From contig LVKA01000016.1 in assembly GCA_001709035.1 (NCBI GenBank), forward strand, positions 1 to 64,000: 64,000 bases of DNA. The letters run 5' to 3'. How positions within the stretch are numbered: position 1 is the first letter of the stretch; each line of letters opens with the position of its first letter. Source of the DNA: Candidatus Thiodiazotropha endoloripes. GTDB taxonomy: Bacteria; Pseudomonadota; Gammaproteobacteria; Chromatiales; Chromatiaceae. Below the pieces are notes generated by a model. That model was not told the DNA's origin. It ran no database searches and was given only the letters and a program-made list of their open reading frames with translations. Positions 56,116 to 64,000 of the stretch are shown in pieces. The position numbers were made by a program, and so were the translations under genes.

Positions 56116-56604
56116 ATGGCAAACAATGATCTTCTCATCAAGCTCTATGAGATGAATTTTGACCAGTTATTGGTATCGAACAACATAAATCCAGATATCA
56201 CTGTGCGTAAACCGATCGGAACTGACCGACGACTGCTGATCGAATGGGCACAACAACACTATCCCGATGTTTGGTTAAGTGAAATTGAAACCGCACTGGC
56301 TAACACCCCCTGCTCCTGCTATATCGCGCAACAACACACCTCGATAATCGGTTTTGCCTGTTATGATGCAACAGCTTTGGGTTACTTTGGGCCTTTGGGC
56401 GTCACTGAAGCTGCGAAAGGCCAGGGAGTTGGGCGGCGATTGACACTTAGCTGCCTACAGGAGATGCATCTGAAAGGCTATGGCTATGCAATCGTCGGCA
56501 TGCCAAGTTCAAGCGACTTCTATCGTAGAATTGCCCCTGTCATTGAGATACCCGACTCTGACCCAGGTCTCTATCGCATGACTAAAACGCTGATGAAGGA
56601 TTGA
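56116..56604 (+). CDS. GNAT-family N-acetyltransferase
   Basis: The 162-aa product has the acetyl-CoA-binding motif EAAKGQGVGRRL (the Q/R-x-x-G-x-G/A pattern) after FGPLGVT, and a late YGYAIVGM strand. The substrate cannot be read from sequence. ATG 56116 is chosen over the TTG at 56113. Confidence 0.82.
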   Translation: MANNDLLIKLYEMNFDQLLVSNNINPDITVRKPIGTDRRLLIEWAQQHYPDVWLSEIETALANTPCSCYIAQQHTSIIGFACYDATALGYFGPLGVTEAAKGQGVGRRLTLSCLQEMHLKGYGYAIVGMPSSSDFYRRIAPVIEIPDSDPGLYRMTKTLMKD

Positions 56605-56660
56605 CTGATCTTAAGCAACCACTGAGCAGTTGGGTGTCATTGGATTCGGGCTAACAGGCA

Positions 56661-58040
56661 CTAGAATTCCAAACGCCCACCCAAGGTGAATTGATGATCG
56701 GTCAGATCTTCCAGTCCAAGCAGTGTGTCATAGTTGACGAACAGCTGCAGACCATCCTGCAACACGGAAGAGACGCTCAAATTCAGCTCGAAATAGTTTC
56801 TGTCAGGCTCGCTTGTAAGGACTCTGAACTGGTTATTGCGGGGATCATTGATATAATTCGCGGTTACTTCGCTCTGATCATTCTCAAACTGATGGACCCA
56901 GCCTAATCTGGCCTGGGGAATAATCACCGCCTGTTGACTGCTGATCGCATAGGAGAATTCCGCTCCCAGGACTGAGGTCAACGAGGTCCATTCCTGATCA
57001 TTGACTGAAAAATTCAAGCCGGAAGCATCGGCACCACGCTCCTCATAGCTGTCGATATCGACTCGCATATAGGTTGCACGACCATAAGGACCGAATGAGA
57101 TGGGACCTTGATTGATGGTATATCCACCACCGATACTGAAGGCATAATCACTGCTCTCGGTCGTTGCTTTGGCTGATTCATTGATCGATGGAACAGCCGT
57201 ATTTGATGGAATGTAGATATTCCGCACCATGTCATAATCAGATGTGGCGTAACTGACCATTGTGTCAAGGTAATACCTATCCTTGTAAAAGCTTCCGTAC
57301 AAGGCGCCACCCCATCCATCGGTCTCCAGATCACCACCTGAAACTGTTGCGGTGTTATCGAATTCGGTGTCAATCCGGTTGTAACTCAGCGCCCCGCCAA
57401 ACACCAGGTTTTCGCTGAGACGATAGTCTACGCCTGCAGTGAGGCGGTAGTTGTCATAATCGAAAGCAGCAGAACTACTGTTGGCATCCTTCTCGCCAAC
57501 CCCTGAATTGATGGTGGCGAATCCACTCAACGCATTATCCATTAAAGGATCGCCGGCACCGGCCCCTTGCTCCCGGAAACCTGGTCTGTTGACCAGTGCT
57601 TCGCTGTTATTGATGTTCAGTCCGGAGATAGAAAACCCTCTTGAACCTGAGCGCAACTCCGTAAGACGCGAGATCAGAGGATCCATTCGTGTACCTGCCG
57701 CCTCATTCGCCAGGGTGCCAGTCGCCGAATACTCTTCTGTGGCAATCTGCTGCAGGGCATCGGCCAATTCATCAGCGTTCAAACCAAGACTGCTGTCAAA
57801 CGAACCGATATCCGAGAGTTCATTGGCTGTCTGAACCATGGCGCTGCAGGTATCAAAAAGGGGTATTGTGCCAGGTAGAGCACCTGACATGACGAACCCG
57901 ATACAGGTTCTCTGAACCGAATCACCGGTATCCTGCTGCAGTTGTGTCTGTCCGTAGCTGCCGAGATTGGTGTCAGCCGCATTGGTAATCTGTGTAAAAC
58001 AAAGACCCATTGCCAAAACAGCAACGCTTCTGTTTCTCAT
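56661..58040 (-). CDS. Autotransporter-type beta-barrel protein 3
   Basis: The 459-aa protein has a signal peptide (cleavage near ITNAAD), a short passenger of about 150 residues, and a C-terminal barrel (about 180-459) ending in LEF. Barrel motifs such as LTAGVDYRLSENLVFGGAL and PQARLGWVHQFEND are related to those of the two tandem proteins but diverged, and it lacks the Ig repeats. It is a third member of the family. GAGGGGAG precedes the ATG at 58040. Confidence 0.83.
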   Translation of the reverse strand: MRNRSVAVLAMGLCFTQITNAADTNLGSYGQTQLQQDTGDSVQRTCIGFVMSGALPGTIPLFDTCSAMVQTANELSDIGSFDSSLGLNADELADALQQIATEEYSATGTLANEAAGTRMDPLISRLTELRSGSRGFSISGLNINNSEALVNRPGFREQGAGAGDPLMDNALSGFATINSGVGEKDANSSSAAFDYDNYRLTAGVDYRLSENLVFGGALSYNRIDTEFDNTATVSGGDLETDGWGGALYGSFYKDRYYLDTMVSYATSDYDMVRNIYIPSNTAVPSINESAKATTESSDYAFSIGGGYTINQGPISFGPYGRATYMRVDIDSYEERGADASGLNFSVNDQEWTSLTSVLGAEFSYAISSQQAVIIPQARLGWVHQFENDQSEVTANYINDPRNNQFRVLTSEPDRNYFELNLSVSSVLQDGLQLFVNYDTLLGLEDLTDHQFTLGGRLEF

Positions 58041-58386
58041 ATCTCCCCTCATTCCTTCATCGCCGAAAACATTACCTTTGCCAGTGGTTTGCTGTCAGAT
58101 GTCATCTACTGCCCAGGTCTATTAGTATGATAAAGCAACCTCGGCTTGATCTGTCACTGCGCAAGATACGGAAACCCAAGTGCTTGATATTTCAGGAACC
58201 CGGCAGACGATAGTAAAACAAAAAGGTGAATTAACCAGAGGTTTTCAAATGGTTTGTTCAGCGCCTCCGCAAAAGATAGTCCAACCTGCACAAAGAGCCA
58301 AGCAGGGATAACCCTTGTTCAGTCAAGGGATATGATGACTGACCAGGCATGATTAACCCAGCGACCAAATACCTTTAATACGCCGC
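58041..58386. other. Intergenic region, 346 bp
   Basis: Nothing coding is supported. It must hold the promoter of autotransporter 3 (minus strand). I see no terminator for the DUF922-like gene, whose stop lies at the left edge of its frame. Confidence 0.45.
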
Positions 58387-59016
58387 TCAATCAGGGACTG
58401 TCATCCTGGCGCCGCTTCGGCGGCAGCTCTCAATCTGTCGCGACCAGGCCTGTTGTCTGGCGCTGTTACGGCCGTGGTTGGTCTGTTGCTCGGAATCATA
58501 ATCTCTTGTCAGGCTGTCAGCACGTCGATCATGACTACTCATCACCCGGCGTATCGCACGTACCAAGCGGTTTCGGGAACGTTCTCTCAATGCCCTGATT
58601 TCATTTACCATATCCCGATAGCAGAGCCCGACAATGTCATAATGACCCTGTTCATGCCGTAAAAGTTCTGCAGTCTTGGCCGAAGCAACCACCCAGGTAC
58701 CGCCCTCATTCAAGACCATTTGAAACGCTACATCCCCCAATCTGTGCTGACCACCCTCTTCCAGAAATCGCAAACTGCCTGGACGCATTGCCATTGCAAT
58801 GGTCGCATCTTCTGATTCTCCCCTCGGACGATTCTGAATATCCGTGAAATCTGACCAGGTGAGCTGTCTGGGCCAACCGCTAAGTCGTGGACCACCCTGA
58901 GGTGTTGTCCCCCCTCCTGCAGGCTGTGCTGCAGTAAAACCGGCATGGGGTGTATCCGGATTGGCGCCGCTGGCTACCGGTCGATTTCTACGGGCAGGCG
59001 ATGGGGTATCACACAT
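58387..59016 (-). CDS. DUF922-like protein with HEXXH-type motif, possible T6SS cargo
   Basis: The 209-aa protein has the motif ELLRHEQGHYDIVGL, an HEXXH-like zinc-protease site, and a LTWSDFTDI strand before it, which resembles DUF922 as I remember it. The N-terminus is proline/glycine-rich and low in complexity; no signal peptide. It follows the T6SS-type genes in the same orientation (158 bp after the 56-aa membrane ORF), so it could be a secreted toxin or an enzyme helper. That link is inference from position. Confidence 0.7.
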   Translation of the reverse strand: MCDTPSPARRNRPVASGANPDTPHAGFTAAQPAGGGTTPQGGPRLSGWPRQLTWSDFTDIQNRPRGESEDATIAMAMRPGSLRFLEEGGQHRLGDVAFQMVLNEGGTWVVASAKTAELLRHEQGHYDIVGLCYRDMVNEIRALRERSRNRLVRAIRRVMSSHDRRADSLTRDYDSEQQTNHGRNSARQQAWSRQIESCRRSGARMTVPD

Positions 59017-59173
59017 GGCAAAGTCACATTGATTAAGCGCTGAACAGATTCAGAACAGTTAGTGTGCTGATCAATATGTGCCACTTGATGATTGAGAGAT
59101 CACCGGATTCTGCTAGGTTGAAGTGGTCCATTTTGACGGCAAAATATCGATTCATGAGTTGTTCAACACGTGG

Positions 59174-59344
59174 TTAGAGATAGATAAATAAAAACAGACT
59201 GACCAGAAGCATCACACCGGTCACTCTGATGCGGGCCTTGACCGCCGGATGGCCCCAGGACTGATACTGCGTATAACTGTAGATCGCCAGCAGACCATTG
59301 AGCACTGCCAGAGCGGCGATAATTATGGGCATCCAGAATGCCAT
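59174..59344 (-). CDS. Small two-span membrane protein, 56 aa
   Basis: An ATG at 59344 opens a 56-codon frame with membrane spans at about 3-22 (WMPIIIAALAVLNGLLAIYS) and 40-56 (VTGVMLLVSLFLFIYL). It lies 12 bp behind the TIGR02270-like gene and would be cotranscribed. The second span runs to the very end of the protein. A small membrane protein beside DUF922 could be an immunity factor, which is speculation. Confidence 0.6.
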   Translation of the reverse strand: MAFWMPIIIAALAVLNGLLAIYSYTQYQSWGHPAVKARIRVTGVMLLVSLFLFIYL

Positions 59345-59356
59345 CGCCTTAGCTTC

Positions 59357-60592
59357 TCATTTGAGCAGTTGAGACTGGCGAATCGCAGTGGCCGAGGTAT
59401 TGAACAGAGGCTGCTGCTGATCAAAAATCGCCAGCTCCATTGCCGCTGCACGTCGTTGACGCTGATAGCCTTTTTTCAGCACCTCAATACACTGCTCCCG
59501 GGTAATTTGTGCACCATTTAAATATCGTCCTCCTGCATTGAATCTGCCCTGTTGACTGCTCCACCAATCACTGATCTTCTGTTGATCCGGCCAGACCAGT
59601 TCTTCATCCGGATCCAGGGCGACCTCTTCGTCAGCGGGGTTTTCAGTTGGTCCGGATTCAAACCCGGCCGGCTGGTCTGTATCCATATCCTGATAAGCCA
59701 GATCCAGACCGGTAATCGCCGCGAAGGATTCAGCTGCCAATCGACTGTACTCAGGTTTATCCATCATCGTGATCAGCCAGGGGATGCTAACCGGATCCCC
59801 GATGGTGGCGATCGCCTCGATGATCGCCCGCTCATAGCCTTCCGTTTTGGCATGCTCACGAACCCAGTTGACTGCCAGCTCCCTATCCATCACACGAAGA
59901 CCGAGTGACAGTGCACGGTGCTGAAAATCACTGGCTTCGCTATAAAATTCACTTAACCTACTCAATCCTTTCTCATCACCTAACAGGGTTGCTGACCAGG
60001 CGGCCCAGAATCGACAGGATGGATCCTCATTATTCAACTGTTCAATGACCAGAGGCAACAGATCCCGGCGTCTGATCTCACCCACGTTGCGTAGCGCTCT
60101 TGAACAGACTGAAACATCACTGTCCTCTATTCCCTGCTTCAGATATCCACCACAATCCACACGCTGTATGGAACAGGCACAAAGCCCGATCAACCGATTC
60201 AGCGGTTGATCGGATTTCAACCAGTTGACGACAAAGCCCTGCAGTTTCTCCTGTGGCAGCCAACCCAAAGCGGAGACCAGCCCCCTGAGGGTTTCCGGGG
60301 TTTCGGCGACTACAGCCAGAGTCTGCTCCAGCCATTCATTGCTAGCCTGGTCCAGCGCCACGTAAGCCGCTGTAAAAACCTCACCGGATTCTGCCTGATT
60401 GAGCCCAGCCTCACAGAATGGCCAGGCTTCAGATCCGGCCACATGGAGTCCGTCCAAATGGGCCGATACCCTCGATTCCAACTCCTTAAGATCGGCAAGA
60501 TCATAGTGTGGCTCGCGTATGGCTGAGTCGCGAAGCAGCCACAGGAAGGCTGACTCCTCCGCATGCTGCGAGACAATATGTTCGATAATCAC
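59357..60592 (-). CDS. TIGR02270-family, HEAT-repeat-like protein
   Basis: The 411-aa protein has HEAT-like helical repeats (SDVSVCSRALRNVGEIRRRDLLP... and DPSCRFWAAWSATLLGDEKG) in a soluble, acidic protein. I recall TIGR02270 proteins from T6SS loci. It lies between the VgrG/DUF6484 pair and the small membrane ORF, all on the minus strand. A chaperone-like role for VgrG cargo is possible. Confidence 0.7.
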   Translation of the reverse strand: MIIEHIVSQHAEESAFLWLLRDSAIREPHYDLADLKELESRVSAHLDGLHVAGSEAWPFCEAGLNQAESGEVFTAAYVALDQASNEWLEQTLAVVAETPETLRGLVSALGWLPQEKLQGFVVNWLKSDQPLNRLIGLCACSIQRVDCGGYLKQGIEDSDVSVCSRALRNVGEIRRRDLLPLVIEQLNNEDPSCRFWAAWSATLLGDEKGLSRLSEFYSEASDFQHRALSLGLRVMDRELAVNWVREHAKTEGYERAIIEAIATIGDPVSIPWLITMMDKPEYSRLAAESFAAITGLDLAYQDMDTDQPAGFESGPTENPADEEVALDPDEELVWPDQQKISDWWSSQQGRFNAGGRYLNGAQITREQCIEVLKKGYQRQRRAAAMELAIFDQQQPLFNTSATAIRQSQLLK

Positions 60593-60704
60593 TGGAATTT
60601 CACTATTCTATTTATTTTCGGACTGTCGCTTATCCGCAAGGCTGGTATGGTGAAAGTCGTCCACTCTGCTGACTGAGTATGCTCAGAATTGGTTTCACCA
60701 TGCA

Positions 60705-61181
60705 TCAGTTAATCTGCACCGATCCGCCTTTAATACGATTGACTCCAGAAGAGCGGCTCAAAAGGTAGTTGCCCCTGAGTATGATTTTTCCGGAACGAGT
60801 CAACGTAATACTTGATTTGCCACATTTCAGGACAATCTCCCGCTCGGCTGAAAGCACCAGGCGTTCACCATCGATCTCGGCAAACTGCTCTTTAGCCTCG
60901 CTGTTTTTGCGTTCGGGGTGTTGAATACGCCCGATAACCATGGGTTTCAACGGATCACCATTTTCGAACAGTAGAGCAACCTCGCAACCGAAATCCTCTT
61001 CACTGAATTGAATCGTGGATTTGGCAACTGTGCTCTCGCTGTTCGGATTCCCCGGATAGACAACCAGTGGTTCACGCTGTTGATTCAATCCGGTAAGAAT
61101 ACCGATCACCACACCATCGAGTTTTGCTGCTTGGTTACGGGGTTTTGAGATTGGCTCTAACTCATCTGTCTGTTTGGGCAT
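60705..61181 (-). CDS. DUF6484-like T6SS-associated protein
   Basis: The 158-aa product has a VGrG-like OB region (DGVVIGILTGLNQQREPLVVY; GCEVALLFENGDPLKPMVIG) and a small C-terminal beta part (SSITLTRSGKIILRG). The ATG at 61181 follows GGAGGG by eight bases. It lies 53 bp behind vgrG, consistent with a VgrG accessory or tip partner. Confidence 0.72.
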   Translation of the reverse strand: MPKQTDELEPISKPRNQAAKLDGVVIGILTGLNQQREPLVVYPGNPNSESTVAKSTIQFSEEDFGCEVALLFENGDPLKPMVIGRIQHPERKNSEAKEQFAEIDGERLVLSAEREIVLKCGKSSITLTRSGKIILRGNYLLSRSSGVNRIKGGSVQIN

Positions 61182-61233
61182 GTATCCACCCTCCACGTAT
61201 TGTCATTTTGCATCATTTGAAAAACTGATCGAA

Positions 61234-63420
61234 TTAGTTCTGCAAGATCTTCTTGCCCTTCACAACAACATTTTTAGAGGCTTTAACATTGACCGCACCA
61301 GATCCTTTGACTGATATATCCTTACCCTGAATAGCAATCGTGCCATCTTTTTTCATGGTGATGGATGCCTTGCCTGTCTTAATCGTGATCGAATCACCCG
61401 CCTCGATCACCAGATTCTTACCCACTGTGATCGAACCATCTTCACCGATCGTAACGGCTTGGTTCTTGCCGACAGTGACACTCTGATCCTTGCCGACATT
61501 GACACCATGGCCACCACCGATATCCTCACTGACATTTGCTGCAACCTGCATTGCCTTGGAGGCACCGACGGTCTCGTTCATCCCGGCACCGACCGTCACC
61601 TGATATCCGGCACCGATGGTGAGTGCTTTGGCGGCACCGATGGTTTCAGTCTTGTTAATCCCTACGGTTTCACTCTTGTTACTGCCTATATTGACGCTGC
61701 GATTACTGCCGATGGAGACAGTTTCATTGCTGCCTACGGTTTCGGTCCGATTGACGCCAATGGTTATATCTTCATTGTTGCCGACCGTTTCAGTCCGATC
61801 GTTGCCTATATTGATGGTTTCATCATTGCCGACGGTCTCACTGCGGTTGACGCCAACACTGGTGGTCTCATTGTTCTCTACCACATTGTCCTGGTTCTTT
61901 TCCGCATGGATGTAGACCTGCTCATCCCCCTTCTTGTCCTCAAAGCGGATCTCGTTGAAGTTCTCACCTGATCCACCCTTGGTACTGCGACTCTTAATAC
62001 CGCTCTGGGTCATATTCGCAGGCAGCCCATAGGGCGGCATCTGATCGGCGTTGTAGACCCGTCCGGTGACAATCGGGCGATCAGGATCCCCTTCAAGGAA
62101 CTCCACCACCACTTCCTGGCCAATCCGCGGAATATGCATGGCACCCCAGTTTTTACCCGCCCAGACCTGGGATACCCTTACCCAGCAGGAGCTGTTCTCA
62201 TCACTGCCCCCGTAGCGGTCCCAGTGAAACTGAAGCTTCACCCGCCCATACTCATCCGTATAGATCTCTTCACCGGCCTTGCCCACAACCACAGCGGTCT
62301 GTGGACCCTGGACAATCGGTTTCGGAGTGCTACGGATACTGCGGTAATTGTCCTTGCTCACAGAACACTTCAATTCACAGGTGAAGATTGGTTCTTCGGC
62401 AACTTCCGGCACTGTTTCAAAGGCATCGGAATGGAGGATACAGGTGGTTCCAGTAATCAGATATTCCCTGTTCTGATCACCCCGGGGATGTTCAATCAGG
62501 GTAAACAGTCCACCGCTGGCGACCCCTCTTGCAATCGCCTCCCCTTCGAGCACTTCGTGAGCGCTCTGGAGCTCTTCAATTCGCTGACGGGCGTAACTGT
62601 CTCCATCGCCTGACTCTTCGTATTCACCCGGATAGTCGTAGATCTCATACTCGGCATGGGCATGACTTCTGGGCAGTGGCGCAGTGGCAAACAGATCCGA
62701 TTTGGGTTTGGTGAAGTTGTAATCCGTATGGGCGAAACTGCCCGGTTGCACGGATTTGGTAAATTTCCAGGCGTGGATATAGTCTTTCCAGCGGGTACTT
62801 CCCTGTTCGCTTTGCGGCAGATAAGGAATCTCTGCATAAGCTTCGAGAGGACTGTGTGAACTGTACCCGTCACACAGCACCAGGGTATGCTTGCCATCCA
62901 CATGGGCGAAGTAGTAGTAGATGCCTTCCTGTTCCATCAGCCGACTGATGAAATTGAAATCCGTCTCCCGATACTGGACACAATACTCCCACTCCCGGTA
63001 CGAACCGCTCAGCTTGTCTTCAAAATCGCTGAAGCCGTTGTCCTGAAACACCTCTTTGATAATATCGGGGACTTTTTTGTTCTGGAATATGCGGCAATCG
63101 GAAGTACGGGTCAAAAACCACAGCCAGGGACGCAGGGTCGCCCGATAGTGGGCAAAAAAGGCAAGATGGCCTATCTGCGTGAATTGGCTGACATAGCCAT
63201 TAAAGTATCGTTTTCCGCCATCCACCAGATCCATCTGCACGGTCATCTGTTTACCCAGCAGATCGTCGTGAGCAATCTCTTCATTGTCGCTCAGCAGATC
63301 TACAGTAAACTCAGACAGTCGCCCCAACTCCTCTCTCGCCTCCATGCGCAGAATCAAGAGTTCATCTGGACCCAAAGGGGTTTTTATCTGTAATTGCCGG
63401 TTACTCTGTGTAAACGCCAT
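61234..63420 (-). CDS. vgrG: VgrG, T6SS spike protein (TssI)
   Basis: VgrG caps the T6SS tube and carries effectors. The 728-aa protein has the gp27/gp5-like base (about 1-480, with RVSQVWAGKNWGAMHIPRIGQEVVVEF), a long run of octapeptide repeats (about 515-675, pattern x-x-T-V/I-G-x-N-x), and a short end rich in lysine. The repeats should form a beta-helix needle. No enzymatic C-terminal extension is present, so cargo would bind separately. It is divergent from the sheath-like gene on the right. Confidence 0.95.
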   Translation of the reverse strand: MAFTQSNRQLQIKTPLGPDELLILRMEAREELGRLSEFTVDLLSDNEEIAHDDLLGKQMTVQMDLVDGGKRYFNGYVSQFTQIGHLAFFAHYRATLRPWLWFLTRTSDCRIFQNKKVPDIIKEVFQDNGFSDFEDKLSGSYREWEYCVQYRETDFNFISRLMEQEGIYYYFAHVDGKHTLVLCDGYSSHSPLEAYAEIPYLPQSEQGSTRWKDYIHAWKFTKSVQPGSFAHTDYNFTKPKSDLFATAPLPRSHAHAEYEIYDYPGEYEESGDGDSYARQRIEELQSAHEVLEGEAIARGVASGGLFTLIEHPRGDQNREYLITGTTCILHSDAFETVPEVAEEPIFTCELKCSVSKDNYRSIRSTPKPIVQGPQTAVVVGKAGEEIYTDEYGRVKLQFHWDRYGGSDENSSCWVRVSQVWAGKNWGAMHIPRIGQEVVVEFLEGDPDRPIVTGRVYNADQMPPYGLPANMTQSGIKSRSTKGGSGENFNEIRFEDKKGDEQVYIHAEKNQDNVVENNETTSVGVNRSETVGNDETINIGNDRTETVGNNEDITIGVNRTETVGSNETVSIGSNRSVNIGSNKSETVGINKTETIGAAKALTIGAGYQVTVGAGMNETVGASKAMQVAANVSEDIGGGHGVNVGKDQSVTVGKNQAVTIGEDGSITVGKNLVIEAGDSITIKTGKASITMKKDGTIAIQGKDISVKGSGAVNVKASKNVVVKGKKILQN
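61400..61875 (-). repeat. 24-bp periodic repeats coding for gp5-type octapeptides
   Basis: About 19 degenerate 24-base units encode eight-residue repeats such as TETVGNNE and SVNIGSNK within VgrG. They form the beta-helical shaft; the DNA repeat is a consequence of the protein repeat. Confidence 0.85.
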
Positions 63421-63801
63421 CCAAGACTCCTACCCAATCGAACAATCATAGCAAAGAAAAAGACTCTCTTCTGAAAAACAGGCTTTAACTTATACCACTA
63501 GTGAGTAAACACCCCGGTTCAACATTTTATTGGTTACTGCTAAATCGAGATGGTAATTGTAGCTATTTGAGATAAAGTATGTGTGTCAGAGCCACTGTGG
63601 TCAATGAAATCCTGACGGTACTTTGTCACAGGGATTGATCTGGTCTCTCTGACTCAGGGGAATGCCAGGCCTGTTGCCGTGGTTTGTGCTTTGCACACAA
63701 AGGCATTGCAAGTCATAAATATCAGGCGTTGATAAGAGACTGTACACAAGCCTCAAGACCTGCCTAAATGACAGGATCAGCTTACTTAAGGTGTAATCGA
63801 T
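63421..63801. other. Divergent T6SS promoter region, 381 bp
   Basis: Between vgrG and the sheath-like gene. A 69-codon minus-strand frame here (63601-63810) overlaps the next ATG and looks non-coding. No sigma-54 core was found on reading. Confidence 0.45.
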
Positions 63802-64000
63802 ATGGCGCAACGATTAAATCTATCGGTTGAACTTGGAAAAAAGCATCACGGCGGAGATGGTAGCAGTACCGACAGTCAGCGACTGAAATTCATACTCCTG
63901 GGTTGTTTTTCCGGCAACCGGGACTCGTCCGATCCGCAACACAATGCACTCCCCAGCATACGCAAGGTGGATCTCGACAATTTCGATGAGCTACTCAGTG
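63802..64000 (+). CDS. T6SS sheath protein, N-terminus (partial)
   Basis: The frame starts MAQRLNLSVELGKKHHGG and runs off the window after 66 codons. The stretch LKFILLGCFSGNRDSS and, later, VDLDNFDELLS match the start of T6SS contractile-sheath proteins (TssB-type FKILVLGDFSG... and DRDNFDE). TssB itself or a TssB-TssC fusion-type gene are both possible. It opens what is probably the structural T6SS operon to the right. Confidence 0.7.
   Translation, partial: MAQRLNLSVELGKKHHGGDGSSTDSQRLKFILLGCFSGNRDSSDPQHNALPSIRKVDLDNFDELLS

Noticed and set aside
61400-61875. 24-bp periodicity considered as a CRISPR or minisatellite
   Set aside because: The period is exactly eight codons, in frame with VgrG, and there are no constant spacers; it is explained by protein repeats.
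63601-63810. 69-codon minus-strand frame before the sheath gene
   Set aside because: It runs across the start of the sheath gene on the other strand and has no Shine-Dalgarno or plausible composition.

Overview
The window looks like a chromosomal segment of a diazotrophic, sulfur-oxidising gammaproteobacterium. It carries a NifL/NifA-type nitrogen-fixation regulon with an Rnf complex, an aprMBA adenylylsulfate reductase operon and type VI secretion (T6SS) genes. That combination resembles chemosynthetic, often symbiotic, Sedimenticola/Thiodiazotropha-like bacteria. This placement is inference from gene content; no rRNA is present to test it. I saw no tRNA, rRNA, CRISPR array or complete insertion sequence.

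Region by region: (1) 1-3300 has a MITE-like inverted repeat, small hypotheticals, and a SIR2-like gene plus a Cys-rich small gene behind a good sigma-54 promoter. (2) 3.9-13.3 kb is a minus-strand nif block: nifL-nifA, then nifB, a 4Fe-4S ferredoxin, a small ORF, nifO, a flavodiiron protein, two 2Fe-2S ferredoxins (one FeSII/Shethna-like), nifQ and draG. Two TGT-N10-ACA NifA sites lie upstream of nifB and two upstream of nifL, and both pairs are spaced exactly 33 bp. (3) 13.7-19.2 kb is the divergent rnfABCDGEH operon, which should supply low-potential electrons to nitrogenase. (4) 19.3-28.1 kb is housekeeping and accessory: ilvE-phzF-like with a divergent MocR regulator and a two-copy operator, a DyP peroxidase, small membrane and soluble ORFs, a CelD-like acetyltransferase and an FKBP isomerase. 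(5) 28.3-31.6 kb is aprM-aprB-aprA with a clear terminator. (6) 32.1-41.4 kb is a periplasmic/outer-membrane redox and metal module: a MauG-like dihaem lipoprotein diverges, across a Fur-box-like site, from imelysin, dihaem DUF1111, DUF1513, a second imelysin, a porin, an FMN-binding protein and a PepSY-like membrane protein. (7) 41.8-64 kb holds a SleB hydrolase, a phosphodiesterase, a Ser/Thr kinase, a caspase-like lipoprotein, three autotransporter-type proteins (two with an apparently identical 1295-bp barrel cassette), a DUF922-like HEXXH protein, and T6SS accessory genes with VgrG and the start of a sheath gene.

How the genes work together: NifA activates nif and probably rnf. NifL, flavodiiron protein, FeSII-like ferredoxin and DraG would adjust or protect nitrogenase activity against oxygen and ammonium. 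Apr supplies sulfur-derived electrons. The right-hand third is a surface-interaction region.

Most rewarding to follow up: the nif-linked SIR2-like protein, the imelysin/dihaem/flavin reductase module, the shared autotransporter barrel cassette, and the kinase/caspase/DUF922 genes beside T6SS.
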